Positions 1 to 8,220 of a stretch of DNA of 64,000 nt are shown in pieces. The stretch spans positions 271,555 to 335,554 of the forward strand of contig CAVTIX010000014.1 of the NCBI GenBank assembly GCA_963734725.1, in the 5' to 3' direction. The position numbers and the translations under genes were made by a program. Source of the stretch: DASXKD01 sp963734725. GTDB lineage: Bacteria; Actinomycetota; Actinomycetes; Streptosporangiales; Streptosporangiaceae. The notes under the pieces were generated by a model. That model did not search any database. It was given only the letters and a program-made list of their open reading frames with translations, and was not told the DNA's origin. Position 1 is the stretch's first letter, and the number at the start of each line of letters is the position of its first letter.

Positions 1-843
1 GTGGCGATCAACCTGGTGGTCAATTACGAGGAGGGCGGTGAGTATTCGCTCAACGAGGACGGGGTCAACGACACCTGGGGCGAATACTCGTTCCAGTACG
101 GCCCGGAGATCCGCGACATCGGGACCGAAACGCACATGGAGTACGGCAGCCGGGTGGGGGTTTGGCGGATCTGCAGGCTGATCGACCGCTACCAGATCCC
201 GGTGACATTTTGCGCTTGCGCTCTCGCGGTGGAGCGCAACCCGCCGCTGGGCGACTGGCTGCGGGCGCGGAACCACGACGTGCTCGCCCACGGCTACCAC
301 TGGTATGGCCCGGACACCGTCGCGATCAGCCGCGACGCCGAACGGGACGAGATCCGCAAGGCCGTCGTCTCACTGGAGCGAACGACGGGTGAGCGCCCGC
401 GGGGCTGGATGGTGCGGTCCTTCCCCACCGTGCACACCAGGGAGCTGCTGGTCGAAGACGGCGGTTTCCGGTATGACTCCGACGCGAACAACGATGAGCT
501 GCCTTACTACGTCACCACGCTAGGCACGCCGTTTCTGGTGGTGCCGTACAGCAAGGTGCACAACGACGTCCGGTACCTGATCGCCCCGACCTACGCCACG
601 CCCCGGCACTTCTTTGAAAGCCTCAAGCTCGGACTCGACTACCTGCTTGAGGAGCTGAGCCACGGCGGCGGCGCAAGGATGATGTCGGTCGGCGTGCACG
701 CCCGGTGGAGCGGGCAGCCCGGCCGTGCTTCCGCGCTGCGGGATTTCATCGACTATGCGCTGCGGCGGAAGGATGTCAGCTTCATGCGCCGCATCGACAT
801 CGCCGGGTTCTGGGCTGCGATGTTCCCGCCCGCTGCGGACTGA
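1..843 (+). CDS. Polysaccharide deacetylase/PuuE-type amidohydrolase, 5' end cut off
   Basis: The visible 280 residues are a NodB-fold polysaccharide deacetylase of the PuuE (allantoinase/peptidoglycan deacetylase-like) branch. The opening NLVVNYEEGGEYS is the motif that in this family normally follows an N-terminal stretch of a few dozen residues, so the GTG at base 1 is probably internal and the true start lies outside the window. A histidine pair in LAHGYHWY (near residue 97) fits the metal site. The C-terminal MMSVGVHARWSGQPGR segment is the usual end of the fold. Family members hydrolyse amides or N-acetyl groups; the substrate is not readable here. It converges on the dehydrogenase at 866 with a gap of 22 nt. 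Confidence 0.8.
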   Translation: MAINLVVNYEEGGEYSLNEDGVNDTWGEYSFQYGPEIRDIGTETHMEYGSRVGVWRICRLIDRYQIPVTFCACALAVERNPPLGDWLRARNHDVLAHGYHWYGPDTVAISRDAERDEIRKAVVSLERTTGERPRGWMVRSFPTVHTRELLVEDGGFRYDSDANNDELPYYVTTLGTPFLVVPYSKVHNDVRYLIAPTYATPRHFFESLKLGLDYLLEELSHGGGARMMSVGVHARWSGQPGRASALRDFIDYALRRKDVSFMRRIDIAGFWAAMFPPAAD

Positions 844-865
844 GTCGGCTAGCGGCGCGGGCGCC

Positions 866-1852
866 TCAGAAATACTCCTCCCGGCGGACCACTCCGATCA
901 CCGCCTCGCCGCGCAGGAACCGCCGGACGTTCTCGGCGGCCATGCGGGCTCCGACCTGGAGAGCGCCATCGGTGACCCCCGAATTGTGCGGGGATCCGAT
1001 CATGTTCGGCAGGTCAAAGAAGGGGTACTGGGTGGAGAATGCCGAGCCCGGGCCCGGCTCATGCCACCAGGCGTCCAGCCCGGCGCAAAAGTCGGTGTGG
1101 TCCCGCAGGTGCTCATACAGCGCCCGCTCATCCACGATGGCCGCCCGGCCCACGTTGACCAGGATCGCGGCCGGCTTCATCAGCGCCAGTTCCTGCGCGC
1201 CGATGAGCCCGCGCGTGGTCCGGGTCAGAGGCAGGGCTATGACGAGCACGTCTGCCTCGGCCAGCACCCTGTCCAGGTCGGCCAGCGTGCCGATGAAGTC
1301 GGTCGGCTCGCTGCTGGCGCCAGAGGTGTTCACCGCGTGGATCCGCGCCCCGAACGCCCGCATCATGCGGGCGGCGGCCTTACCGATGCCGCCGAAGCCC
1401 AGGATCACGCACACCGCGCCGTCGAGGGTGAGCACGGGCTTCCACATACCGAACTCGCCCCTGGCCATTTCGGCGTGGCGCTGCGGTAGCCGCCGGGCCA
1501 GGGCGAGCGTCACCGCCATGACGTATTCGGCCATCGGCTGGGCGTAGGCGCCGACGTTGCCGGCCAGCAGCAGCCGCTCCGGCAGCGCCGCGTAGTCAAC
1601 TGAGTCGGCGCCGGCCGACAGCAACTGGACGAACCGCAGCCGCGCCGCATCCTGCAAGGCGCCAGCCGGTAGCTCGTCGCCAAGATGCCACCCGAGCAGC
1701 ACGTCGGCCTGGGCAAGGACCTCGCGGACCTCGTCATCCGGGCGGCCGTGCAGGAAGGCGACCCGGGCCGAACCGTCGAGCACCCAGGTGTTGATCTGGG
1801 CGAACTCGTCGGCCGCCGGGTAGCTCACCGCCACCAGCGGGCCGGTTGCCAT
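866..1852 (-). CDS. D-isomer-specific 2-hydroxyacid dehydrogenase
   Basis: This 328-residue protein has the normal length and order of the family: an N-terminal catalytic half, then a Rossmann NAD(P) domain with GFGGIG at residues 152-157, and a catalytic Arg236-Glu265-His289 set (VNVGRAAIV, WWHEP, SPHNSG). It should interconvert a 2-keto acid and a D-2-hydroxy acid in the cytoplasm; the substrate is unknown. Its start lies 5 nt after the stop of the upstream methyltransferase, so the two are almost certainly one transcript. It is one of three members of this family in the window (also 5852-6886 and 53400-54317), which differ clearly in sequence and so are not a recent duplication. Confidence 0.85.
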   Translation of the reverse strand: MATGPLVAVSYPAADEFAQINTWVLDGSARVAFLHGRPDDEVREVLAQADVLLGWHLGDELPAGALQDAARLRFVQLLSAGADSVDYAALPERLLLAGNVGAYAQPMAEYVMAVTLALARRLPQRHAEMARGEFGMWKPVLTLDGAVCVILGFGGIGKAAARMMRAFGARIHAVNTSGASSEPTDFIGTLADLDRVLAEADVLVIALPLTRTTRGLIGAQELALMKPAAILVNVGRAAIVDERALYEHLRDHTDFCAGLDAWWHEPGPGSAFSTQYPFFDLPNMIGSPHNSGVTDGALQVGARMAAENVRRFLRGEAVIGVVRREEYF

Positions 1853-1857
1853 CGCGG

Positions 1858-2694
1858 TCAGGCCGGAGCGCCGGGTGCTGGCGGTTTGCGCGCGACGCCG
1901 CAGAACTCGTCAACCTCGGGGGGCTGGCCCCCGGCCGGGGCGAGATCGGGGCGCCAGCGGGAGCACGAGATCACGCCAGGGGGCAGCAGGTCCAGCCCGT
2001 CGAAGAACCGGGTGATCTGCTCTGGGGTGCGCAAGGTCATCGACGGCGTGCCGACCTGATTCCAGTGCGCCACCGCTTCTTCCATGGCCGCGCCGTGGAC
2101 GGCGCTGGTGGAGTGGTTGATGGTGACGAAACTGCCCGGCGCCAGCGCGGACACCAGGCGCCGGACGATCGAGTACGCCTGGTCGGTGTCGGGGATGTGA
2201 TGCAGGATGCCCAGCAGCATCAGCCCGACCGGCTTGGTGAAGTCCAGGGTCCGCGCCGCCTGCGCCAAGATCTTGTCCGGCTCGCGCAGGTCCCCATCGA
2301 CATAGTCGCAGGCGCCCTCGGGGGTACTGGTCAGCAGCGCGCGGGCGTGCGTCAGCACCATCGGGTCGTTGTCGGCGTATACGATCCGCGACTCCGGCGC
2401 CACCCGCTGCGCCACCTGGTGGGTGTTGTCCGCGGTCGGCAGCCCGGTGCCGATGTCGAGGAACTGGCGGACGCCTTCATCGCCGGCCAGGTACCGGATC
2501 GCCCGGCCCAGGAAGGCGCGGTCTGCCCGGGCCTGGGCCACGATGCTCGGCAGCATCGCGGCCACCTTGTCGCCTGCCTCCCGGTCGACGGCGTAGTTGT
2601 CCTTGCCGCCAAGCCAGTAGTTCCAGATCCGGGCCGAGTGCGACACTGTCGTGTCGAGCTTCACGCCCGGCTGCGCGGCCGCATCGTCGGTCAC
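1858..2694 (-). CDS. S-adenosyl methyltransferase family protein (PF04672/DUF574 type)
   Basis: About 278 residues that match the actinobacterial SAM-binding family PF04672: an N-terminal HSARIWNYWLGGKDNYAVDR signature, then the SAM loop FLDIGTGLPT, then VYADNDPMV at the end of strand 2. The family is greatly expanded in filamentous actinomycetes and most members have no known substrate. A GTG at 2694 and a TTG at 2697 both lie downstream of GGAGG (spacings of 9 and 6 nt); I chose the GTG, but the choice is open. It is transcribed directly into the 2-hydroxyacid dehydrogenase with 5 nt between stop and start. Confidence 0.8.
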   Translation of the reverse strand: MTDDAAAQPGVKLDTTVSHSARIWNYWLGGKDNYAVDREAGDKVAAMLPSIVAQARADRAFLGRAIRYLAGDEGVRQFLDIGTGLPTADNTHQVAQRVAPESRIVYADNDPMVLTHARALLTSTPEGACDYVDGDLREPDKILAQAARTLDFTKPVGLMLLGILHHIPDTDQAYSIVRRLVSALAPGSFVTINHSTSAVHGAAMEEAVAHWNQVGTPSMTLRTPEQITRFFDGLDLLPPGVISCSRWRPDLAPAGGQPPEVDEFCGVARKPPAPGAPA

Positions 2695-2697
2695 CAA

Positions 2698-2910
2698 GCC
2701 TCACCTCCAGTCACGCTCCAAAGGCTACGACCGCCCCGCGCGGGCCACAATTTGACCCCCCGGTACCCGCCGGCTTCACATCATCACCATGACCGTTTCA
2801 GCGGTTCTGCACCGCGGTGTCCTGCGATGGGCGTTAGACGCGCGGCTGGCACGTGGGGCAACGTCCCAGCCGCCTGTGTGACGTGCGCGCTGTTCGAGCG
2901 GAGGGATTTC
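2698..2910. other. Gene-free stretch upstream of the methyltransferase
   Basis: Divergent gap between the methyltransferase and the small reading frame at 2911. It must hold the promoter for the minus-strand pair, but I see no convincing -35/-10 set. A 30-codon frame at 2789-2881 (+) has no ribosome site and no recognisable sequence and is not called. Confidence 0.4.
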
Positions 2911-2997
2911 ATGAGCAGGATTGGTTCGATCGCCCGACCGCCCGGCGGGCGCGCGGTGACCGCTCCAATGGCCGGTAATATCCCATTGCAGCCCTAG
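2911..2997 (+). CDS. Possible 28-residue small protein upstream of the zinc protein
   Basis: An ATG at 2911 sits 6 nt after a good GGAGG (in gcggagggatttc) and opens a 28-codon frame ending in TAG at 2997. The peptide starts MSRIGSIARPP and has no recognisable domain. It lies just ahead of the phage-type gene at 3075 on the same strand and could be a leader peptide or noise. The only support is the ribosome site. Confidence 0.25.
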   Translation: MSRIGSIARPPGGRAVTAPMAGNIPLQP

Positions 2998-3074
2998 TGT
3001 TATGCAGCGCGCCTTATCTCCCTAATCGGCGTGGCACCCACGGAATGCCGGATTCAGCGATTACCGTCCGGATC

Positions 3075-3737
3075 ATGAGGCTCGTCATCAACCCGGGGGA
3101 CAAATACGGCAGGCTCACCGTCATCGCCGAAGTGCAAAGGCTCGGCGCGGACGGCAGACGCTACCGGGCGGCCCGGTGCCGGTGCGATTGTGGCAACCAA
3201 ATCACCCCGCGCCTCAGCTCGCTTATCTCCGGCGACGCCCAATCGTGCGGGTGCTCCCGGGGCCCGCCCAAATACCAGCAAAGGCGTTGCCCGGTCTGCG
3301 GAACACTCGCCATGATCCGCCGCGACCGCCGCAGCTGCTCCCGCGCGTGCGGATACCAGCTCGCCCGGGCCGCCCGGCAGACACCAAACCCCTCCTACGC
3401 CGGATGGCACCACCGGGTGACCAAAGCCCGCGGGGCGGCCAGCGGTTACCCGTGCGCCGATTGCGGCCGGCCTGCCCAGGATTGGTCAACGGTCAATCCA
3501 TCCAGTAATGACCTCTGGGTCAGATTCCAGCCGCGTTGCCGCAAATGCCACCGCTACCATGACGGCGCCGCCGGCGAGGGTAACCCCCGGGCCAAACTGA
3601 CCAGCGGAAAAGTAAGGGAATTGCGGGCCCGCCGGGCAGAGGGCCTGACTTACCGGCAGCTCGCCGCCGAATTCGGCATCAGCGACGTGACCGCCCGCGC
3701 GGCCGTTCGCCGCAGGACCTGGGCGCACGTGAGCTGA
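3075..3737 (+). CDS. Phage-type zinc-binding HNH-like protein with C-terminal helix-turn-helix
   Basis: 220 residues in three parts. The N-terminal KYGRLTVIAE plus CRCDCGN and SCGC is the cysteine-rich module common in phage HNH-associated proteins. The middle (YAGWHHRV...CADCGRPAQDW...PRCRKCHRYHD) looks like the actinophage HNH/WHH-type zinc fold, with two CxxC knuckles kept but no classical central HH pair. The C-terminal GNPRAKLTSGKVRELR then TYRQLAAEFGISDVTARAAV is the helix-turn-helix tail typical of intron- or phage-borne HNH endonucleases. The frame is open back to GTG 2997; ATG 3075 is chosen because homologues start near this motif, although no strong ribosome site marks it. No other phage gene is nearby, so it looks like a lone mobile cargo gene. 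Nuclease activity is inference. Confidence 0.65.
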   Translation: MRLVINPGDKYGRLTVIAEVQRLGADGRRYRAARCRCDCGNQITPRLSSLISGDAQSCGCSRGPPKYQQRRCPVCGTLAMIRRDRRSCSRACGYQLARAARQTPNPSYAGWHHRVTKARGAASGYPCADCGRPAQDWSTVNPSSNDLWVRFQPRCRKCHRYHDGAAGEGNPRAKLTSGKVRELRARRAEGLTYRQLAAEFGISDVTARAAVRRRTWAHVS

Positions 3738-3760
3738 CCCCGCCGCCCAAGGCTGCGGGG
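3738..3760 (+). terminator. Hairpin after the zinc protein
   Basis: CCCCGC-C-GCC pairs with GGC-T-GCGGGG across a CAA loop, starting at the base after the stop codon. There is no T-run, which is usual for high-GC actinomycete terminators. Confidence 0.45.
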
Positions 3761-3894
3761 CGCGAGCCGCTCCGGCAGGGTGGTTGCCGGGGGCATGGCT
3801 TCGGCCTGGCCGCGGCGGCCGCGCGGCGCATCCCGGGCAACGAGGCCGGCCTGCCATGCCCGGCAGCGTGGCAAGGCGCGAGGCGGTGGAGTGA

Positions 3895-4692
3895 TCACGG
3901 TGGTGTGGCGCGCTGCTCGGCGATGGAGTTGCCGCCGTCCACGACGAGGTATTGCCCGGTGATGTAGGACGCGCCCGGGCTGGCCAGCCAGGCTACGGCG
4001 GCGGCGACCTCGCCGGGTGAGCCGCTGCGGCCGGCCGGGGTAGCCAGCCCTTCGACATGTTCGTGCGGGGTCTGGGCGCCGGTCGCTATCCAGCCGGGCG
4101 CGACGGCGTTGACGGTGATTCCATGCCTGGCCGTGTTGACCGCGATCGCGCGGGTGAGGCCGACCATGCCCGCCTTGGCGCTGGCGTACCCGACGTCCGC
4201 GCGGATCGCCATCACCGGGCCGGTCACGCTGGCCACCATGATGATCCGCCCCCAGCGGCGGCGCGTCATTTGCGGCAGCGCCGCCTTCGTGACCAAGAAG
4301 GCGGTCGTCAGGTTCCGGGCCAGCGCCGCCTGCCAAGTCACCAGGTCCATCGATTCCACCGTGCCGGATTCGAACACCGGAACGGCCGCGGAGATCATCC
4401 CGGCGTTGTTGACCACGATGTCCAGCCGCCCCCACCGCTGCAGCGCAGCCGCCACCAGCCCGGGCGCGGCGGCGGCATCGGTGAGATCCGCGGCAGATCC
4501 CGCTACGTCAAAGCCGGCATCGCGCAGTTCGCTGGCCCTGTCCTGGACCCGGGCTGTGGTGGCGGTGATCATCACGGCGGCGCCGAGCTCGGCGAGCACC
4601 CTGGCGGTGGCGAAACCGATGCCATCGGGGCTGCCCGCCCCGGTGACCACCGCCACCCGGCCGGACAGATCAAACGCGGCTGGAACAGGCAT
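3895..4692 (-). CDS. Short-chain dehydrogenase/reductase
   Basis: A 265-residue classical SDR: the cofactor motif is VVTGAGSPDGIG near residue 15, the NNAG motif (VVNNAGM) lies in the middle, and the catalytic YxxxK is YASAK. It ends with the usual YITGQYLVVDGG stretch. The ATG at 4692 fits the family start. It should be a cytoplasmic NAD(P)-dependent oxidoreductase of a hydroxy/keto group; there is no neighbour that hints at a substrate. It is transcribed alone. Confidence 0.85.
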   Translation of the reverse strand: MPVPAAFDLSGRVAVVTGAGSPDGIGFATARVLAELGAAVMITATTARVQDRASELRDAGFDVAGSAADLTDAAAAPGLVAAALQRWGRLDIVVNNAGMISAAVPVFESGTVESMDLVTWQAALARNLTTAFLVTKAALPQMTRRRWGRIIMVASVTGPVMAIRADVGYASAKAGMVGLTRAIAVNTARHGITVNAVAPGWIATGAQTPHEHVEGLATPAGRSGSPGEVAAAVAWLASPGASYITGQYLVVDGGNSIAEQRATPP

Positions 4693-4756
4693 TGCCCGAT
4701 CCTAATAGCGCCGGCTGCTTCCCTAACGCGGGGATCCGTGGGGTGTGGTGCCGCGC

Positions 4757-4852
4757 TTACCCGGGTGAGTGGTACCACATGCCCATCGCGGCAAGCAGCG
4801 GAATCAGGCGGACACCGATGACGCCACTGGCGCCGGCGATGAAGACCCGCAC
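4757..4852 (-). pseudogene. N-terminal remnant of an NAD-dependent epimerase
   Basis: Read on the minus strand from a GTG, the frame gives VRVFIAGASGVIGVRLIPLL, the Rossmann opening of NAD-dependent epimerase/dehydratases, then stops after 31 codons. The rest of the gene is absent, so this is a leftover gene start between the SDR and the DinB gene. Identification rests on about 25 residues. Confidence 0.5.
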
Positions 4853-5086
4853 AGCAGGACAGCCTAGCCACAGCCTGCTCCGGCGACTCCCAAGAGCCGA
4901 CGGCGCGAGAGCCTTCGCCGCCGAAGTCGATCAATGGCAAATGCGCTCATAGCCTGCCACAGCCTGGCGGTGCCTCCTTCCTCACGGGTTCGGTCTGAAA
5001 GGCGAAGGATCTGTGCACTAGCTGGGGCGGCGGGCCATACTGTGGGCCGGTTCCCCACCACCACGGCAACAACCTGGAGGATGGCC
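4853..5086. other. Gap ahead of the DinB gene
   Basis: No convincing gene. A 28-codon minus-strand frame at 4864-4950 has a twin-arginine-like run (SRRRLLGVAGAG) but lacks a ribosome site. The promoter of the DinB gene should lie in the last 100 nt. Confidence 0.3.
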
Positions 5087-5605
5087 ATGACCAGCAATCG
5101 GAATGAGGTTGCCGAGGACCAGGCTATGCTGGCCTTCCTCGCCGCCCAGCGTGCCGCGGTGCTGTCCATCGTGGCAGGGCTGGACGAGGAGGCATGGCAC
5201 CGGTCGGTCGTGCCGTCGGGCTGGACGCCGGCCGGGCTGGTCGAGCACCTGGGCGGCGCAGAGTGGCACTGGTTCCAGGGCGTGGTGGCCGGCAAAAAGC
5301 CCGAACCGGCGCCTGGGGATGAGGACCTGCCTCCCTATGACCCGACGGCGGCATTCGTCTGTGACCTGCCCTCTGCCGAGATCATCGGCTTCTACCGTGA
5401 CCAGTGCGCGAGCTCGGATGCGGTGCTGGCGGTGACGCCGCTGTCCGCGCCGCCGCGTGGCAGGCACGGCGTCCCGGGACAGGACGAACCTCCGGACGTG
5501 CGCTGGGTCGTGCTGCACATGATCGAGGAGACCGCGCGACATGCCGGTCACCTCGACATCGCCAGGGAACTGATGGACGGCCAGACCGGACTCGGGCCGC
5601 GCTGA
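5087..5605 (+). CDS. DinB/DUF664 family protein (mycothiol-dependent type)
   Basis: 172 residues of the DinB-like four-helix family DUF664, related to mycothiol S-transferases of actinobacteria. Family histidines are visible in GLVEHLGGAEWHWFQG (near residue 50) and in the C-terminal HMIEETARHAGHLD, which together form the metal triad. ATG 5087 lies 6 nt after GGAGG and is preferred over ATG 5081, which abuts it. The likely role is thiol-dependent detoxification in the cytoplasm, inferred from the family. A second member of the same family sits at 51473-51985 with the same VEETARHAGRMD ending. Confidence 0.8.
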   Translation: MTSNRNEVAEDQAMLAFLAAQRAAVLSIVAGLDEEAWHRSVVPSGWTPAGLVEHLGGAEWHWFQGVVAGKKPEPAPGDEDLPPYDPTAAFVCDLPSAEIIGFYRDQCASSDAVLAVTPLSAPPRGRHGVPGQDEPPDVRWVVLHMIEETARHAGHLDIARELMDGQTGLGPR

Positions 5606-5851
5606 CGGCCTGACGCCGTCCCTGCCGCGAGCCCCGCAGATCCGCTCCGGTCACCTGGCCCAACCCCGGGCCAAATCCTTGTTCCTCGACAGCAGCAGGG
5701 TCGCGCCTTGAAACCCGCCGATAGGGCCATACGGCCGTCGGCTAGCAGGAGCAAAGTCCTCCGTCAACGGGCATGCCGGTTGAGCGGCGGGGAGTGGATC
5801 AGCCTATGACAGTCGTCTTACCCTGGGGAATCCGGGACCCGGGGGCCGGCT

Positions 5852-6886
5852 TTAGTAGCCGACCGTCCGGTCATAGAGATTTCGCAGCGGTCGGCCAGCC
5901 ATCCAGCGCCGGATGTTGTCTATGAAAAGGTCGGTGATCAGGCCGTTCTCAGCCGCTACCGTTGCCGCCGAGTGCGGTGAGATGATCACGTTCGGCAGGT
6001 CCCAAAACGGCGAACCGGCAGGCAGCGGCTCGGTGGCGAACACGTCGAGGCACGCGCCGCCGAGGTGACCGGTCCGCAGGGCGCTCACCAGCGCCTCCTC
6101 GTCCACCACCGGACCCCGGGCGATGTTCACCAGCACCGACCCCGGCCGCATGAGCGCCAATTCCCCGGCACCGATCAGCCCCCTGGTCTGTGCGGTCAGC
6201 GGGCAGGCCAGGACCAGCGCGTCCACCTCCGGCAGCACATTGTGGAGCTGGTCCGAGCCCACGTACCTGGCGATGCCTGGCAGGTCGTAGCTCCGGCCTG
6301 GCCGCCCCGCGCCGCATACCTCCATCCCCGCCGCGGATAGCAGCCGGGCCACCGCCCGGCCCGCGCCGCCGAGGCCGACCAGCAGCACCTGGCAGCCGGC
6401 CACCTGGCTGCCCGCGCACCGCTGCCAGCGCCGTGCCACTTTGGCGTCGGCCAGGGCGGGCATGCCCTTGGCGAAGTAGAGCAGGCCGAGCAGGGCGAAC
6501 TCGGCCAGCGGAACGCCGTGCACCCCGGCCGCGGTGGTGAAGATCAGCTCGGTCCTGGCCAGCCCGGTCCGGGCCAGGTACCCGCCGATCCCGGCGCTGG
6601 TCCCCTGGACCCAGCGGAGCCGCGGGCAGTTGCCCGCCATGTCGGCGGGCGCCTGCCAGTCGAAGTCGAAGCTCACGTCGGCCAGCCGCCGCAGGCCGGC
6701 CCATCGGTCCAGTTCGGCTGCGGACAGCTCTCGCGGGATCCCGGTGTGGTCGGCCGGGTAACGCGGAACCGGCAACAGGCCGGGCTCGTAGAGCACGGAC
6801 ACGCGCGGGTCCGCCGCCTCGATGCGGGCCACGTGCTCCGGCTCCAGCGGGGAGGCGATCAGGACGCGCAGCTGATCATCTGCCAT
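5852..6886 (-). CDS. D-isomer-specific 2-hydroxyacid dehydrogenase
   Basis: 344 residues from ATG 6886 (the frame is open further upstream, but the extension is Arg/Pro-rich and unlike the family). The Rossmann motif is GLGGAG at residues 171-176 and the catalytic set is Arg257, Glu286 and His305 (VNIARGPVV, VFATEP, ISPHSAA). The N-terminal half lacks the usual dimer-arm features of glycerate dehydrogenases and resembles the GhrA/phosphoglycerate dehydrogenase-like group. It stands alone between a 246-nt gap and the chitin genes, with no partner that hints at the substrate. Confidence 0.85.
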   Translation of the reverse strand: MADDQLRVLIASPLEPEHVARIEAADPRVSVLYEPGLLPVPRYPADHTGIPRELSAAELDRWAGLRRLADVSFDFDWQAPADMAGNCPRLRWVQGTSAGIGGYLARTGLARTELIFTTAAGVHGVPLAEFALLGLLYFAKGMPALADAKVARRWQRCAGSQVAGCQVLLVGLGGAGRAVARLLSAAGMEVCGAGRPGRSYDLPGIARYVGSDQLHNVLPEVDALVLACPLTAQTRGLIGAGELALMRPGSVLVNIARGPVVDEEALVSALRTGHLGGACLDVFATEPLPAGSPFWDLPNVIISPHSAATVAAENGLITDLFIDNIRRWMAGRPLRNLYDRTVGY

Positions 6887-7094
6887 TGGGGGTTTCCGCT
6901 CATGATCGGGCGCATGGCGCCGCCGCCGGACCCGCTCGCCCGGGCAACCTTCGCGCTGCGCACTGTCCGGTGCGGAGTTCGGTACCAAGCGCCTGATCAC
7001 CAGCCTCGAGACCGCCGGCTGCACGGCCGTCCGGGTCCTGCCCGCCAGGGCCCGGCGCCGCTCGAGTACGTCATCGGCCAGCGGGCGGAGAGCG

Positions 7095-8141
7095 TCACCT
7101 GGTGAACGGCTCGAGTATGTGGCTGAAGTCCCAGGTGGTCTGCGTGATGCCGGAACAGGTGTTGCTGTCCACGGTGCCGGGGCAGCCGCCGTTGTCGCGC
7201 TGGATCGCCCAGATAGACAGGAGGTTCATGTTGTTGGCCTGGGCGAAGTTGAGCATGGTCGTGGCGTCGGGCTCGTAGGTGACCTCCGTCTTCTTCCGCA
7301 GGTCGTCGATGCCCGGCAGCAACGTCATGGCTTCCATGCTCCAGATCTGCGCCGAGGTCAGGCTCGGGAAGATGGAATGCAGCTGGGTGTGGGTGTTGGT
7401 GGCCGCGTTTTCCGCTGCGGTGCCCATCTCCACGACGCCCTCTTTGGCGATGTAGTAGTCGAAGACCATGATGTTGACCGAGGTCACGGTGGCGCCGTTG
7501 GCCACGGCGCTCTGCAGCACGGCCTCGCCGTTCGGGTCGAGGCCGTACTGCTCGACCGGAAGCGTGTACTGGATCTGCAGCGGGATTCCCATGGTCGCGG
7601 CCCATTGCTCGGTCATGGCTATCGCCTGGTTGCGGCGAGTGATGCCGGCGGTGTTGTTCAGCGAGCTGGACTCGACGTCCATGTCGAGCCTGGTGACCCC
7701 GAGTGTTTGGATCACCTGCTCGTAGTCGGCCGCGATCGACTGCACGTTCGTGCACGAGTCGGCGATCTCGGTGCCGGTGTGGTCGGCGCTGTACCCGCCG
7801 AACGACGGGATCACGTCACCGCCCATTGCGCGCAGCGAGGCGATGTCGGAGTTGTAGTAGTTCAGCGGCTGGGCGGAGTTGCCGTTCCAGTCGAGGGAGC
7901 ACGAGTTCTTCCCGGTGGACTGGAGGAACGCCAGCGTGAAGTACTTGGCGCCGGACGCCTGAGCGGTCGCGGTGATGCTCGGGGTATTCGGGGCGAGATA
8001 GGTCTCGTAGTACGGCGCGTACACGTGCGCGGGCAGCGGCGTGTACGTGGCGGCCGCGGCGGAGCTGGCGGTTCCCATGGCGGGCAATAGCACGGCGGCG
8101 GCGATGGCCAGGCCGGTGACGGCACGACGGCGGAGTTTCAT
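7095..8141 (-). CDS. Secreted GH18 chitinase
   Basis: 348 residues. A Sec signal peptide covers about residues 1-30 (RRR, a hydrophobic core, then ASSAAAA). The GH18 barrel carries the SFGG motif (IPSFGGYS, near 112) and the catalytic D153-x-D155-x-E157 in RLDMDVE; the first Asp of the longer DxxDxDxE form is Thr. It resembles the compact actinomycete chitinases without a binding domain. The start is fixed by GGAG 7 nt before ATG 8141. It is 79 nt downstream of the CsxA-like gene on the same strand, so both are likely co-transcribed for extracellular chitin/chitosan use. Confidence 0.85.
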   Translation of the reverse strand: MKLRRRAVTGLAIAAAVLLPAMGTASSAAAATYTPLPAHVYAPYYETYLAPNTPSITATAQASGAKYFTLAFLQSTGKNSCSLDWNGNSAQPLNYYNSDIASLRAMGGDVIPSFGGYSADHTGTEIADSCTNVQSIAADYEQVIQTLGVTRLDMDVESSSLNNTAGITRRNQAIAMTEQWAATMGIPLQIQYTLPVEQYGLDPNGEAVLQSAVANGATVTSVNIMVFDYYIAKEGVVEMGTAAENAATNTHTQLHSIFPSLTSAQIWSMEAMTLLPGIDDLRKKTEVTYEPDATTMLNFAQANNMNLLSIWAIQRDNGGCPGTVDSNTCSGITQTTWDFSHILEPFTR

Positions 8142-8220
8142 CAGATCTCCCATCGGCTGGATTGGCGAGCCGGGCGTGGCGATCCGCTGCTGGGGTCGCC
8201 AGCCCGGCCCCGAGCTCTCG

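Noticed and set aside
6887..7094. Upstream extension of the 2-hydroxyacid dehydrogenase at 5852
   Set aside because: The open frame continues to 7024, but the extra 46 residues are Arg/Pro-rich and absent from the family, so ATG 6886 is used. The gap otherwise holds nothing I can identify.
7119..8090. 323-codon plus-strand frame
   Set aside because: Antisense to the chitinase, with Val/Gly/Arg-rich translation and no domain.
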